From Diospyros lotus (taxonomy: Eukaryota; Streptophyta; Magnoliopsida; Ericales; Ebenaceae): a DNA stretch of 64,000 nucleotides. The position numbers and the translations under genes are program-made. The number at the start of each line of letters is the position of its first letter. Within the stretch, counting starts at the first letter, position 1. The notes beneath the pieces are model-generated. The model had not been told where the DNA came from, did not search any database, and worked only from the letters and a program-made list of their open reading frames with translations. The stretch lies in NCBI RefSeq assembly GCF_014633365.1, contig NC_068348.1, positions 17,812,311 through 17,876,310 on the forward strand. Direction: 5' to 3'. Of this stretch, positions 48,021 through 60,100 are shown piece after piece.

Positions 48021-51000
48021 TTAGAAATCATTATCATCACTATGTGCAGTATAAGGAATGGAATTGTCGTCGTCATCTGATATATCAACTAGCATACCAT
48101 CCTCATCAGATTCTCCAGAAGAGTAGTCTTCATCAGATTCTCCTAACTCTGCATGTAAGGACTGATCATTGTTGATTTCAACATGATTACTAATTAAAGC
48201 ATCTTCCTCATCACAACTCCCTGTCACATTTCTTTTACCCATGTTATACAAATCTCTAGGTGTCATCTTCATGACAACGTGCCATTCTTCATCAAGAGGA
48301 TCAGCCACATACCACACTTGTGATGCTTGAGTTGCAAGTATAAAAGGTTCGTCTGTTGGTTTATTCTCTTGATACATTAAACAATTAAAATTTACAGTTA
48401 TGAAATTCAAACTGTCAACCTTCATCCCTCTGTTATTGTCAACCCAATCACACTTAAACAAAACAAATTTGAATTCGTTAGAGTATCGTATCTCAACAAC
48501 ATCTGTTAGGACTCCATAAAAGGTAACATCACCACTGATAGGACGTTTATCTTTTGAACTAGCATAACTTTCAGTATTTGCAGTTAGTAATACTCCACTG
48601 TTTTGAGTCATTCTTCTCCTTTCTCGACGCCTCGTGTGGAATTTGAATCCATTTACGATGTACCCAGAATACTTCCATGCCCATGAGTGAGGCCCAGCAG
48701 CTAATGTTTTCACTTCATTGGGTACATTGTGACCACTTACTTGCAATTCATAAACCTGTTTTGTAACATGTTTATAATTCGTTACGCAAATAAATATATG
48801 CAAATTCTAAGATGGTTAGATATGGATGTTTAGGGTGTGGTGGCAGCATGTTAAGACATCACTTACATGTTTTTGAAACCATAATGGGAAGTTTTCATGG
48901 TGTTTTTGTGTAATTTCACGATTGCTAGCACCTCTTCTTTCCAATCTAATGGATTGTAAGTGTGTCCTGCATTGTATGCAAATGATAGGAATTATGAAAT
49001 TAAAGTATAATTTTTTTTTATTATGAAATAAAATTGATCAACCAGATTAAGTTATAATAATCTTACTCTCGATAAGACGAAATTGTACTATAATTTGCTA
49101 GCACATAACGATGGGCTTGTTGCAATGAAATCTCATCCAATGTGACTAATTTCCCTTTTTTTGGGATAGGTTGACCATGTGCACCCTCATAATTTCGAAC
49201 CGGCCTATTAAACTTTGTTTCCACATCATCCAAGTACCTTGCACAAAAAGTCAAACACTCTTCTGCCAAATAACCTTCAGCAATAGATCCTTCTGGATGA
49301 CTTCTAGTCCTTACATACTTTTTCAATGTCAATAAGAACCTACATGATAAGTTACATTGTCAAGTAAATTCACAATATTTACTTAAAAACGAACAAACAA
49401 ATTCACAAATAAAAAAAAATCATGGCTTAATATACCTCTCGACTGGATACATCCACCGAAACATTACCGGTCCCGCAATTTGGACTTCGTCAGGCAGGTG
49501 AACAACTAAATGCTCCATTATATTGAAGAAGCTCGATAGAAATATTTTCTCGAGGTGACAGAGCACCAATATAATGCGTGACCTCAATTGGTTACACTCG
49601 TCTACTGTAATGTTTTTAGAACACAACTGTTTAAAATAATTGCATAATTCAATCAAAGTTTTACTGACATACTTCCTCTTGAACACCCTCCTAATTGCCA
49701 ATGGAAGCAAATGTTGCATCAAAACATGATTGTCATGGCTCTTAAGTCCACTCATTGTGTGTTCTTTGAGTTGGACACGACGTGATATGTTTGATGAGAA
49801 TCCATCGGGTGATTTTATACTTTTCAATACTTTTAAAAATACATGTTTTTGTTCTCGATTCAACGTGAAAGATGTAGGAGGTAAATACTTCTTCCCACCC
49901 AAACGATCTTCAGGATGTAACTTTTTTCTTATCCCTAGTTCTTTCAAATCAAGACGTGCTTTCAAGTTGTCCTTTGTTTTACCTGAAACATTTAATAACG
50001 TCCAAATTATGTTGTCACAAACATTTTTCTCAATGTGCATGACGTCGAGATTATGTCGGATCAAATTGTCTTGCCAATATGGAAGCTCAAAGAATATACT
50101 ATGTTTTTTCCAACCACCCATTCCTCTCCCAACACTAGTGCCAGAATTCTCACGATTTCCATACATCTTCTTAACAAATTCAACATCTTTGAATACATCG
50201 TGGCCAGATAACTGAGGAGGAGCAACACGGTTCTCAATGGTTCCATCAAAATTCTTCTTGTCTAACCGAAAATGATGACTCGTGTCCTCCAAGAATCTAC
50301 GGTGACCCATATAACAAAACTTACCACCATGTTTTAACCATTTGGACTCCGTCTCTTTCATGCAACAAGGATAAGCAACTCTTCCTCGAGTACTCCATCC
50401 AGATAAATTAGCATACGCAGGAAAATCATTAATCGTCCACAACAATGCTGCATGCATGTGAAACATTTCTTTTCTTGAAGCATCATAAGTTTCTATCCCC
50501 TCGCTCCATAATTCTTGTAACTCTTGAATCAACGGTTGCAGAAACACATCAATATTGTCTCCTGGTGCACGAGGTCCATCAATCAATAAAGACAAGATGA
50601 AGTAAGGTTGTTTCATACACAACCAAGGTGGTAGATTATATGGCATTAACACAACTGACCAAATGCTATAGCTAATGGTCATTGTTCGAAACGGATTAAA
50701 CCCATCAGAAGCCAACCCAAGTCTAACATTGCGACTATCTTCAGCGAATTTCGGATGTTGTTCATCAAAAGATTGCCAAGCCAATGAATCAGCAGGGTGC
50801 CTCATTATACCATCCTTTGTTCTACCTTCTTCATGCCACCTCATTAACGATGCTGTTTTGTTAGACATAAACAATCTTTGCAGTCTCGAGATCAAAGGAA
50901 AGTGTCGTACTTGTTTAGAAGCGACTTTTTTCATCTTCGTTATATCGTCGTCTACGTGCACCTCGTATTCTTTGTACCTTGACTCCCCACAAAAAGTACA

Positions 51001-51666
51001 TCTGTCCAACTTTGATGCATCTTTCCAAAAGAGCATACAATTGTTAGGGCATGCATCGTACTTATAGTACTTAAAACCTAAATCCTCACTCAATTTCTTA
51101 GCCTCTCGATATGATCGTGGCAATGACACTCCTTCTGGAAATGCCTCATTCAACAACTCAAGCAACATATCAAATATTTTATCCGACAACCCACCCAATA
51201 CCTTCAAGTGTTGTAAACGAACAATAAACGATAATTTCGTAAAGTTCTTACAACCAGGCCATAACTCTGTTTCTGCCTTCTCCAACAATTCATAAAATCT
51301 CGTAGCTTCTTCACTACTTCCAACATTGTTTATGGGAACTCCATGTGCATCATGTATCATTCCCACCATATCATCTCCAATATTACATTCCTGATCTTGA
51401 AATTCTTCTCGACTATGATGAGGCACATATAACTCTCCATGAATCGTCCATATTATGTAATTAGTGTCAAACCCATTCAAAATGAGGTGTTCCTCCACAA
51501 CATCTCGTTTATGAAAATATCTGTTAACACATTTAATACACGGACAATATATGCTTGCCCCAGGAGACTTATGTCTATAGGCAAACTGAATGAACTCCTG
51601 AATTCCTTGTTCGTATCGAGGATCTAGCCTGTTCGATATGTTAATCCAACTCTTATTCAGCTCCAT
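48021..51666 (-). CDS. CACTA TNP2-type transposase (Transposase_21), 1112 aa
   Basis: Four exons on the minus strand, 51666-49436, 49339-49067, 48966-48867 and 48755-48021, splice in phase to 1112 codons plus stop. In order: transposase-associated domain (about 3-78; SWINISNRLDPRYEQGIQEF, CPCIKCVNR), a Cys cluster C206/C210/C223/C226, Transposase_21 core (about 250-550) with SDGFNPF (D321), DGPRAPGDNIDVFLQPL (D363) and DVMHIEKNVCDN (D541), DUF4218 (about 640-760, SSFFNIMEHLVVHLPDE through LKKYVRTRSHPEGSIAEGYL) and in exon 4 a DUF4216-like part (FVLFKCDWVDNN, ASQVWYVADP). An Asp/Glu/Ser-rich tail ends the protein. This is the normal layout of TNPD/TNP2 proteins that cut and join CACTA ends in the nucleus. 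No stop or frameshift is present, which is unusual among the decayed elements around it. Confidence 0.92.
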
Positions 51667-54084
51667 TAGAATAATTTATATATCAAACCTGCTAAGAATA
51701 AGGATTCAAAGGGTGCTCTAAGAATGGGATTATAATATATTAAAGTTTTAGTTAATATAATCGGTAATAGTCATACAATCACAAGAGAAACAAAATACAA
51801 CCAAGTATAATTTATTTTGCAAGTGGTGGTGGTGTTGTCATTTTTTAAAATGGTAAATTAGTAAAGAATTCCATGTTTTGACCATTTGAACAGAAAATAA
51901 ATTAAATTTATTCATTAATTACTGTTTGCTGAAAATAATGACCTTTGTTAACAAATAGTCTTCAAATCATTCGGATAAATTTATCTTGATCTTTATAAAT
52001 ATGATAACGTTTCTTAAAAGGACTAAATTTTTTAAAATGTTTAAAAATTTAAGTAGCTAGCTTGTTTGAAATTTTTTGATTAGATATATCATTGGTCACA
52101 TAATGCCGAGAAAGTTGATTCAGTTGACGGGTACAAACACAGACTTGGATTGCCTGCTAATGTGCATTGAGTAGTAATGAGAGATATATATGGGGCCAAA
52201 AGTTTAGGTGAGGCGCTGATATATATATTTAAGGCTGTGAGTTGTATAGAGTAATTGTAGGCAACTATATATAATAAGTGATTTTTGAATGCCATTATAA
52301 ACAGTGGCATCAAACTCCAAATTCTAGCTAGTTTATAATTAGTGTTCCTATCATTTTTAAATTAGTTTTATAAAAGAAACTAATTATAAAAAACACTCTT
52401 ATGTGGAGCTAATTCTTAATTAGGTCAATCTATTATGTTTTGGAAGTCACAAGACAAAATTATTAAAACTAATCTAGACAAAAATAACGAGCCATATAGA
52501 AGAGAGGCTAGACAATATTTGTGCATCTATCTAATTAAAAATACTATCCCTATTTATTAGAGGATGGGAGTTTTAATACTTATAATTAAATATTATAAGC
52601 ATGGATAAAACAATTGACACAAATCAGTTGTATGTTTACTAAAGCTCCAAATTGACAACTGGAATTAACTTCTTTCGCCAAATTGGTTCAAGGAACCTAA
52701 TAGCAGAGCAGCTTTAGGCCTATATATATATTTTCCCTTCCCATTATTGTCATCTTGAATATTGTCCAAGCAGTATGTCACCATGCCTAAAGATTGGTTA
52801 AATTAGCTTCTGTGCCCCCAGCTGGTGGTGTATGCATGTCCTGGAAACTGATGATCCACTGAAATTATCGATGGGAACTTGGGAAAAATGTCAAGCTTAT
52901 ACTGTCTCTCTCAGGGCCAAACAATGCTAAAACTAATAATGCCTTTTGGGACTCGATCGGAAGAACTCATGAATAGGTAAATCCCGACTTGAGGTTAGTT
53001 AACTTTGAAGAGGTTCCAGCCTAGCTAGTTTCAGTTATTTAGCATAGTCATAGCCAATTCTAGTCATCCAGTTGCTAGCTAGAGCAATTGTTCAAACATC
53101 AATCAAAGGTTTGTTCTGGGATACAGATCATAGATTATTAGACACACGGCCCTAACTGGTATATTTTAAGGAATCCTGATTATATTTTATTTTCTTCTTT
53201 CCTACTTTGGTGAATTTTAGTAGGCTTTATACTAGTGTAATTTCAACTGACAGCTTGCAAAGTCCTTGTGAAATTGGTCTTCACCCTGATAAGCCAATAT
53301 GCTATGCTACCTCCAGATCTTCATTCACTAAAGGACCAAATCAATCAGAAATCAGACCTACACCAACTGGCTTAATTCAACAACTGCATATATATATATA
53401 AACATGATATTAATCAAAACCGGATCTCCATCTCAGATATAGCCATTGTGTGTGCGTATATGCAATCTCCTCTAATCTCGGGCTGAACGCTTGCAACTGA
53501 GAAATTTTGGTAACGTGCAGTTTGTACAGCATTTAGTCTGTTGCCTTTATTCTCACATTATTTGCGTGCCATCTAAATCTCAACCGATAAACAGAGGATC
53601 TGGGATAACACGCAAGATTCATACGTATAGACAGATAAATAAACGATAGAGATACATTATACACAAGCTGGGGACAAACCTGATCAAGGAAGAACAACTA
53701 TCGCGGAGCAATCGAACTGTAATTTACCCCAATTCCAATCAACACTTCTCTGGTTGCATGTGCGACTGATCAGTGAGCGAGGGAGGGCGAGGCCGAGGGC
53801 GACAGCGAGTGAGAGTGAGCGAGGGAGGGCGAGGCCGAGGGCGAGAGCGAGTGATAGTGAGCGAGGGAGGGCGAGGCCGAGGGCGAGAGCGAGTGAGAGT
53901 GATCGAGGGAGGGCGAGGCGAGGTGAGGCGAGCGATCGAGGGAGGCAGCGAGGGCGATCGAGGGAGGCAGCGAGGCGCGAGCTATAGAATGTTAGGGTTT
54001 GCAGGGGGTTTTTTGGAAGAGATCGAATTGGGCCGAGTGCGCGCGGGGGGAGAATTGGGCTGGGTGCGCGGGGGGGCTTATATA
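51667..54084 (-). other. CACTA upstream non-coding region (promoter side of the transposase gene)
   Basis: No ORF of note. Because both genes run leftward, this is their 5' side. A minus-strand CTTGATCAG/GTTTGTCCC near 53679-53687 could be the splice donor of a non-coding first exon; this is a weak guess. A GA-rich tandem repeat lies at 53775-53985. Confidence 0.45.
53775..53985. repeat. 42-bp GA/GC-rich tandem repeat inside the CACTA element
   Basis: Units begin at 53775, 53817, 53859 and (degenerate) 53901, each GAGCGAGGGAGGGCGAGG followed by CCGAGGGCGA. The last unit decays into GATCGAGGGAGGCAGCGAGG repeats. Because 42 is a multiple of three, the plus strand shows long Arg/Glu-rich ORFs that are artefacts of the repeat. 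Confidence 0.85.
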
Positions 54085-54330
54085 ATCCTATCCCCGGCGG
54101 TTTTAAAACCGCCGAGGATGGTTACACACAACCGGCGGTTTGATAAACCGCCGGTTGTGTTTCAAAATCACCGGCGGTTTTTTTAAAACCGCCGGAGATG
54201 TGTATCTCATTACCGGCGGTTTTAAAACCGCCGGTAATTTTGACCCATCACCGGCGGTTCAAAAAACCGCTGGTAATTGTCTTGTTTTCCCGACGGTTAT
54301 TAAAACCGCCGGTAAAACTTCGCCGCCAAT
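54085..54330. repeat. Right subterminal palindrome array of the CACTA element
   Basis: Repeated units such as CGGCGGTTTTAAAACCGCCG (54095-54114), CCGGCGGTTTGATAAACCGC (54131-54150), CGGCGGTTTTTTTAAAACCG and CGGCGGTTTTAAAACCGCCG again near 54213-54232 mirror the left array. This supports a common binding protein for both ends. Confidence 0.85.
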
Positions 54331-54349
54331 GACACTTTTTCCTGTAGTG

Positions 54350-54930
54350 ATCACCAACTAAATCGCGATGACCCAGTGCCCCTAAGCTAACATCCAAAAC
54401 AAATGGATAACTAAACACAATAGACGTCTGACTCAAACCTTCATCCATAGTAACCAGAGTTGTCATGGCAACAACCTGAGGCACTGCATCCTATTAATTC
54501 AATGTTTAATCTAACATGACAACAAACTTTATCAATGCATAGATTGGCGAAAACTCTTCAACACGAACAATCCCACCAGAAATAGGCCATCTCGACCTCA
54601 ATCTAGCCCATACTTGTACCTTAAGTTCTCGAACCCTACTTTTTCCCACCAAGGCGATGCACCAAGATGACAATCTCATCGATAAAATCGGCCAAGATCT
54701 CATCAACATTTAAGACTATTGCAAACCTGATGACCAAAGACGTATATGATTTCTTCCTCCTTGCGACTCCATCGACAACTACCATCGTCACTGGCAGAAC
54801 CCTAAAATCGCTTAATATAAGGGTTGTAAGCAATTTAAATACAATTTTACCACTACACCTAAGGGTGCTTACTCAATCCAAACTTACAAATGACAACAAC
54901 AACAGCAACAACAAGATAAGATAGATGAAG
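54350..54930 (-). pseudogene. LINE ORF1 remnant, N-terminal part
   Basis: Minus-strand reading gives VVVDGVARRKKSYTS near 54785-54740, GKSRVRELKVQVWARLRSRW near 54640-54580, GGIVRVEEFSPIYALIKFVV near 54575-54515, then QVVAMTT and GALGHRDLVGD ending at the CACTA insertion site. This is typical of the basic N-terminal half of plant LINE ORF1 proteins. It is broken by frameshifts and continues at 42777 downward. Confidence 0.6.
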
Positions 54931-56140
54931 ATGAAGATGAAGATTTCGGCTATCCATCACTGAAGGTTGTCAATTAATTAGTGATGGAGATGAAAGAAGA
55001 AGGAGATGGAATGGAAATTTTAATTTTTAATAATATATTTATATTATTAATAAATTAAATTATTTATTATTTTAAATTATAAGTTAAAATATATAAATAA
55101 ATAACCTTAATTGGTTTTTGATCTTAGATTGATCCCTAACCAAAAACCAATTCCAGCCAACAATGGGCCCAAGGACTAGATAGGTATCGATCTAATCTAG
55201 AATTTGAACACCCCTGACAACACTCAAATATATCTTAATTTAAATATTATCAAAAAATAAAAAATTAAGTGAAACAATATAAATTGTATTTTTTTAACAT
55301 GTATGTGTATGGCACGGTCACACCTTTAATATATAAATGAAGTAAGTTGATTGAACTTATGCCATAGTCTACCAATAATGATCACTTGTATATAAGTAAA
55401 TGTAGAAAATATTATGTGTAAATTCATATTTGTTTCTTAAATATGGAGATAACATTGTGTTCTTATGCTTATGCATGAGTAAGTTTCCTTCACAAATGGG
55501 AATCAATATGGTAACTAATTTTCTCTAATTACGTGGCGATGTATTCTTGTAATTTATTAATAGAAATTCAAAATAAATATTGTCGATGATTGATGGGTTA
55601 TTTTTATTTCATAATAATTATAATCTCTTTAGTAAATATTTTGAATATTTAATGGCTGCAAATAAAATAAAATCCCTCAAGTTTGAGCCCAATGGCCACT
55701 CCAAAGCTGCTGAAACAAGGATGCCTAATTTCATACATATTTCTCTCATTTTGACTAAATTTGAAAAAGTAATATATATTGTTATAATTATAATTCATTT
55801 TAGTGTGTATCTTTGTTCTCACTTTCTAGTTATTATTATTATTTTGTATTACTATTCGAAATATTATGCACATTGAACTGTTTTTTTACCAATTAAATTA
55901 TTGGTAAACATGAACTTTAACTTTTTATATATATAAAATGTTATTGTTAAGATAATTATTAATATATGTGATATGTTACTTTTACAATTATAATTTATCA
56001 TGTTAAAAAATATGAAAAATAATAGCAAAACCTTTTATTGAACAACCTTTCTATAGGTTTGATACGAAATCTAGATTAGCTAAAAAGTACCTATATTTAC
56101 ATCAACGTGGAAAGAAGTTGAAAATTTTTCGTGTGGGTGA
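54931..56140. other. AT-rich intergenic region, nothing recognised
   Basis: The stretch contains a short (GATGAA)n run near 54925-54945 and long AT tracts. No domain or repeat boundary was recognised; a 98-codon plus-strand frame at 55580-55876 is AT-driven and probably not coding. Confidence 0.4.
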
Positions 56141-56162
56141 CGATAATCATCTAGCTAATCCT

Positions 56163-56271
56163 ACTAACTACCAAGAGTCTATGGTTGATATGGATGTGGG
56201 AAGATACGAGGACTCTATGAGATTTGAAATGAATTCTATGTATTTCAATAGTGTTTGGACTCTAGTAAACC
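56163..56271 (+). pseudogene. Copia pol fragment (linker before reverse transcriptase)
   Basis: Plus-strand reading gives NYQESMVDMDVGRYEDSMRF followed by EMNSMYFNSVWTLV, matching the conserved segment just before the copia reverse-transcriptase domain (SYxEAMxxxDxxxWxxAMxxEMxSMxxNxVWxLV). No further pol follows, so it is an isolated fragment. Confidence 0.7.
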
Positions 56272-56274
56272 TAT

Positions 56275-57863
56275 CATGGATATGTTAAATGGGCAGGATG
56301 GTAAGGTCGATCTGACCCACCTCCGGCTTGACCATTTATTTTGATGGACCAAGTTGAGTTCAATTCTTTTTTGAAACAAGTTATTTCGATTCAACTCATA
56401 TTATATAAAAAAAAAAAAGTTTGATTGTACGTGGTATTCAATATTTATGTGGAAGATAATGTGCAAATTACGGTGTTCCTTGATTTTGTTGTTCCTCTTA
56501 GTCATGTATTTCAAAATCAATGCAGCGTGGTTGTCTTGATCATCTTTTCCTGTTCAATATCTTCATTTTCTAGATTTAGGCAGATACATCACTTGACTTC
56601 TATTATTTAGTTTCTTTCTTTTGCCACTGTTTTTTTTCTTGCTCACTTTCTCCTAAAAACCCAAAAAGAAATCTAATTGTAACTTCAATATAATTCATAG
56701 CTTCTACAATTTCTTAGTTTCTTTAATAGTTTTTCTGCTAGTGTTTAATTGTTTTGCTGTCTAAGTTGATAAGAGAGCAACATCCTGAATCAAAATCAAA
56801 ATTAGTTTTCACACCCATGAGCGAGTTAATTCTTGTAATTTAGTTGGATAATATGATTACAGCTGTGTTCCGTAATAATTATAGTCATATTTTTAAGTTT
56901 TCATCCATCTATTCCTTCTATTGCATCAGAGAGAAGAAAACTTAGAACATAAGAAATTGGCAGAAGGGAGAGAGTTGTCTGAGAAAAAGGTACTGTGAAA
57001 TGATTGTTGAATGGTCTTATGAGGATCAGATGGTCATTCTCCTTGTAAGATTTACTGGGTCCTGTGTGTTTTTTGTAATTTTAGTGCATGATACAACTAT
57101 TGGTCCCTGCCCATGGAAACCTCTAAGACATTTCGGTCTTGGATCACATCACTTGGAGTTGAAGTTGATTCAGTTTCTGTTTACTTCGAGGTTAGTATTT
57201 GATTTCAGAATCACCTTTTTCACTGCATTCCCAAGACTCCATAGACTTGGTTCTAGCTCGCAAGTGTCTATTTGGAATTGCTATTAATTGTTTTTGCTAT
57301 TGCAAGAATTCTTTTTGTGAAAAGTGTTTTTTGCAAGAATTACTTTTGATTTTTGGAATTTTATCTTAAAAAGTATTTTTTGCTTCAAGTGCTCTAAATT
57401 TCTGCTTTCATCCCTCAAAAAGAAAATAGTTTTTCCTATCATAGAAAAACACTACAATTGGCCAAATCCCATAAAAAATGTACAACAGAGGTTTTACTGT
57501 ACAGGTGATTTTTGGATCATCTACTGCATTCTAGATCACTTCCAGTAGAATCTCTGTGACAATTGGTCCCTATTGTTAGCTTGTATGTGACAAAATTGGA
57601 TCACATGGCATGAGTTTGTAATTGTGCACTGTTTTGAATGATTTAGTATAGCAGAGGGTTTCTATCTGCTGATTGCAATAGTTGTGGAACTTGTAGATCA
57701 GGCTTCTTTTGTTCATCATAATTGAAACAACATACTCTCTCCTCCATAACCTTTTTTGAGTTTCTTCAGATGCTGCTTTGTTTTGTATTTCCTGTATGTT
57801 AATAGGCATTTTCTCTTTTTTTGTTTTGTGTATCTACTAGAGCATTAGTGGTTGGTTCCTGCA
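56275..57863. other. Intergenic region, no gene recognised
   Basis: The sequence is T-rich with several 60-95 codon frames that lack motifs (for example 57000-57287). It could be unannotated transposon or intron-like sequence. I see no boundaries or domains. Confidence 0.35.
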
Positions 57864-58345
57864 TGTTAGTGTTCGTGGATAATCCACAATGCTAGGAAAG
57901 TAAAGGCAAATATGGCTGCTGCAGTCTAGCTTGACTCAGTTTTGTGTTTAGCTTGTGTTTGTTTTATCTCTCAAGTACTTGTATTAGTTTAGTGTAGTTA
58001 GTTAAGGCATGATTAGTTAGTTAACACTTGCATGTTACAAATCAGTTAGCAGCTGCACTATGAGAGCCGTGAGTATTGTATTCTTCATTTGATATTGAGA
58101 ATAGTGATTTTGCAGCAACGTGAGACTTCCTCTTCCATATCATCATCTTCTTCTCTAAATATTCACATGGTATCAGACGCATAGATGGAAGTTTTGGCAT
58201 AAGAGACATCCAGTACACTGAATTCAGTATCTAATGATTTAGGATCAAGGCCGTACACTAAATTTCAATTTGCCAATTAAGCTTGATTAGAATAATTTTA
58301 TGTTCTGGAAAACACAAATCTTACCAGCATTCGGTGCCTAGGCAA
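57864..58345 (+). mobile_element. Truncated copia element: LTR, primer-binding site, gag start
   Basis: LTR-like 57864-58167 begins TGTTAGTGTTCG and ends AATATTCACA (304 bp). It is directly followed by TGGTATCAGA (58168-58177), the initiator tRNA-Met primer-binding site. Near 58292-58340 the plus strand reads NNFMFWKTQILPAFGA, a copia gag N-terminal block, with stops on both sides. No second LTR or pol was found. Confidence 0.65.
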
Positions 58346-59768
58346 AGTACATACATATTTTAGTCTCTTATACTGTATATATATTTTCTTTTATTCAGAC
58401 ACTTAAATTTTTTATTATTTTAATTATACCCAGGAACGTTCATCCATTCCATTCGGTGCCTAGGAAGATTCTTGCCCAAAAAGCAGAATGGCATTTAAAC
58501 AAATTATCAATTTGTGACGTACGTGTTGCTTTGATAATTATACATACATGCCATGGTTAATGTTTTTCAACACAACCACATAGATAGATAGATTGACTGA
58601 CTGACTGATTTGTGCCTTTTTTTTCTATCTAAATAAGATAAATCTTGGCTATAAGAGAATAAAGTATTCATTGATTGATTGATTGATTGATTTCTTAGTT
58701 AATACTAAAAATTAAAATAATTAAGGTAAATCTTATTTATTATTTATGGTATTAGTCAAATATATATCTTGTTGTACTTTGTATTTTCCACTAAATATGT
58801 TTAGAGTGTGCGTCATAATTAAAGCTCAAATACACTAACTACCCTATATATGGTTGTCACATATATCAATGATCGAAAGTGTGGGAAAAAGCAAATATTA
58901 CATCTATTAATAATAATTAATCATATATATTCTTACCATTTCTATAACATGATCACAACTATATAATTAATTGACTTGTGTAATAATTAGTTATTGTAAA
59001 AGGATCTACTTAAATAATTTTCTTATTTATATGTATGTATTAATTAAAAACAGATTCCTTATGTTGCTACTAACCACCCCCTTCAATCTGGTCTGGCAAC
59101 AAGAACCCTGTTGCTTAAGCATTGCATCTATCTCATCGCCATCTTAATTATAAGCCAAGCTGCAAATATAGATCATCTATTCAGTCAACTTATATTTAGA
59201 AATTATAACCATTGAAATCCAATGAAGTATTTTGATTTTCATATATTCCAAATTAAATAAACACCATCCAATTATATGAAACTTAGGTTTTAATTAAAAC
59301 CTAGGCAGCCCAATTCCTCTCTATTTCTCAGTTTTAGCAGGTATACATTATAACATATATTTACATTTCTTTAGTTTAAGTAAATATTTATATTTTTTTT
59401 ATTTATATTTTATCTTCTATTTACTTTAATACATAAATATAAATAAGAAAATATCCCCATTTAGATTCAATAAAAATATCTAAAAAATCAAAATCTATAA
59501 TGATAAGAAAATAAAATTTTGATTTTAATACAAACTCAAAATTTAGCAATTTTACCATTCCAAAAATATATACCTATTATTTCTTGAAAAATTTATTAAA
59601 AATTATTTTAACAACAATGAATATTAGTTATCAAAATACCGGGAAATAGTTTTCAAAATGAAAATATTTTCTTATATTTCTCCTTATAATGCGTTAATCT
59701 TCCAGATTTAGAAAAATAGCATTTTTCAAAATGAAAACATTTTCTTGATTGTATACTTGTAGTGTTTA
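58346..59768. other. AT-rich intergenic region
   Basis: No gene. Short microsatellites include (GATT)n near 58670-58692 and a CTGACTGACTGA run near 58597-58608. Nothing else recognised. Confidence 0.4.
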
Positions 59769-60100
59769 TTGATTGTGGAGAGTACTAAAGATTGTCCAAA
59801 ATATCTTCCATCAATAAAACAAGATATTAGAGAGTATATGCAAAAGAAGAAGAATAACATGAATGAGCAAAATATGACACCGTTAAATGATGATTTTCAA
59901 TTTGATGAAGAGTATGATGATGAGGAGGAGGAGCTGCCTCAAAGTAGGAAAAGACCCAATGTATTAAAAAACATCAATTACAATCGAGTTCAACGTCGGC
60001 TTTGACTTCGAAGCGGCAAGTAACTCAGGTGATTGAAGAAGAGGAGGAAAGTGAGACAGACACTAAAGATGATGATGACTCGATTTGTTTGATGAGATCT
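59769..60100 (+). pseudogene. hAT-type transposase N-terminal fragment
   Basis: The frame contains DCPKYLPSIKQDIREYMQKK, then an acidic DEEYDDEEEELPQSRKRP stretch, and after a stop continues TSKRQVTQVIEEEEESETDT. The CPKxPxxIxxxMxxYM-like block followed by an acidic linker is what follows the BED zinc finger in plant hAT transposases. The BED finger itself, DUF659 and the dimerisation domain are absent. Assignment is by motif memory and is moderate. Confidence 0.5.

Larger units (their letters stand above)
42778..54349 (-). mobile_element. CACTA (En/Spm) DNA transposon, 11,572 bp, TSD ATC
   Basis: The left end is CACTACAAGAGATTTG and the right end, reverse complemented, is CACTACAGGAAAAAGTG. 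A 3-bp duplication ATC lies at 42775-42777 and 54350-54352, exactly as expected for the superfamily. Both subterminal regions hold arrays of GC-rich palindromes. Two genes run on the minus strand: a TNP2-type transposase (48021-51666) and a second protein gene (43517-47850). Both give open frames when spliced, so the element looks structurally complete. It interrupts the LINE ORF1 remnant. Confidence 0.95.

Noticed and set aside
48021..48803. A separate 260-aa gene starting at 48803
   Set aside because: The first codons are intronic; the reading from 48755 continues the transposase frame in phase as its fourth exon.
53754..54186. Arg/Glu-rich ORFs on the plus strand
   Set aside because: They translate the 42-bp tandem repeat (42 is a multiple of three) and part of the palindrome array; no domain.
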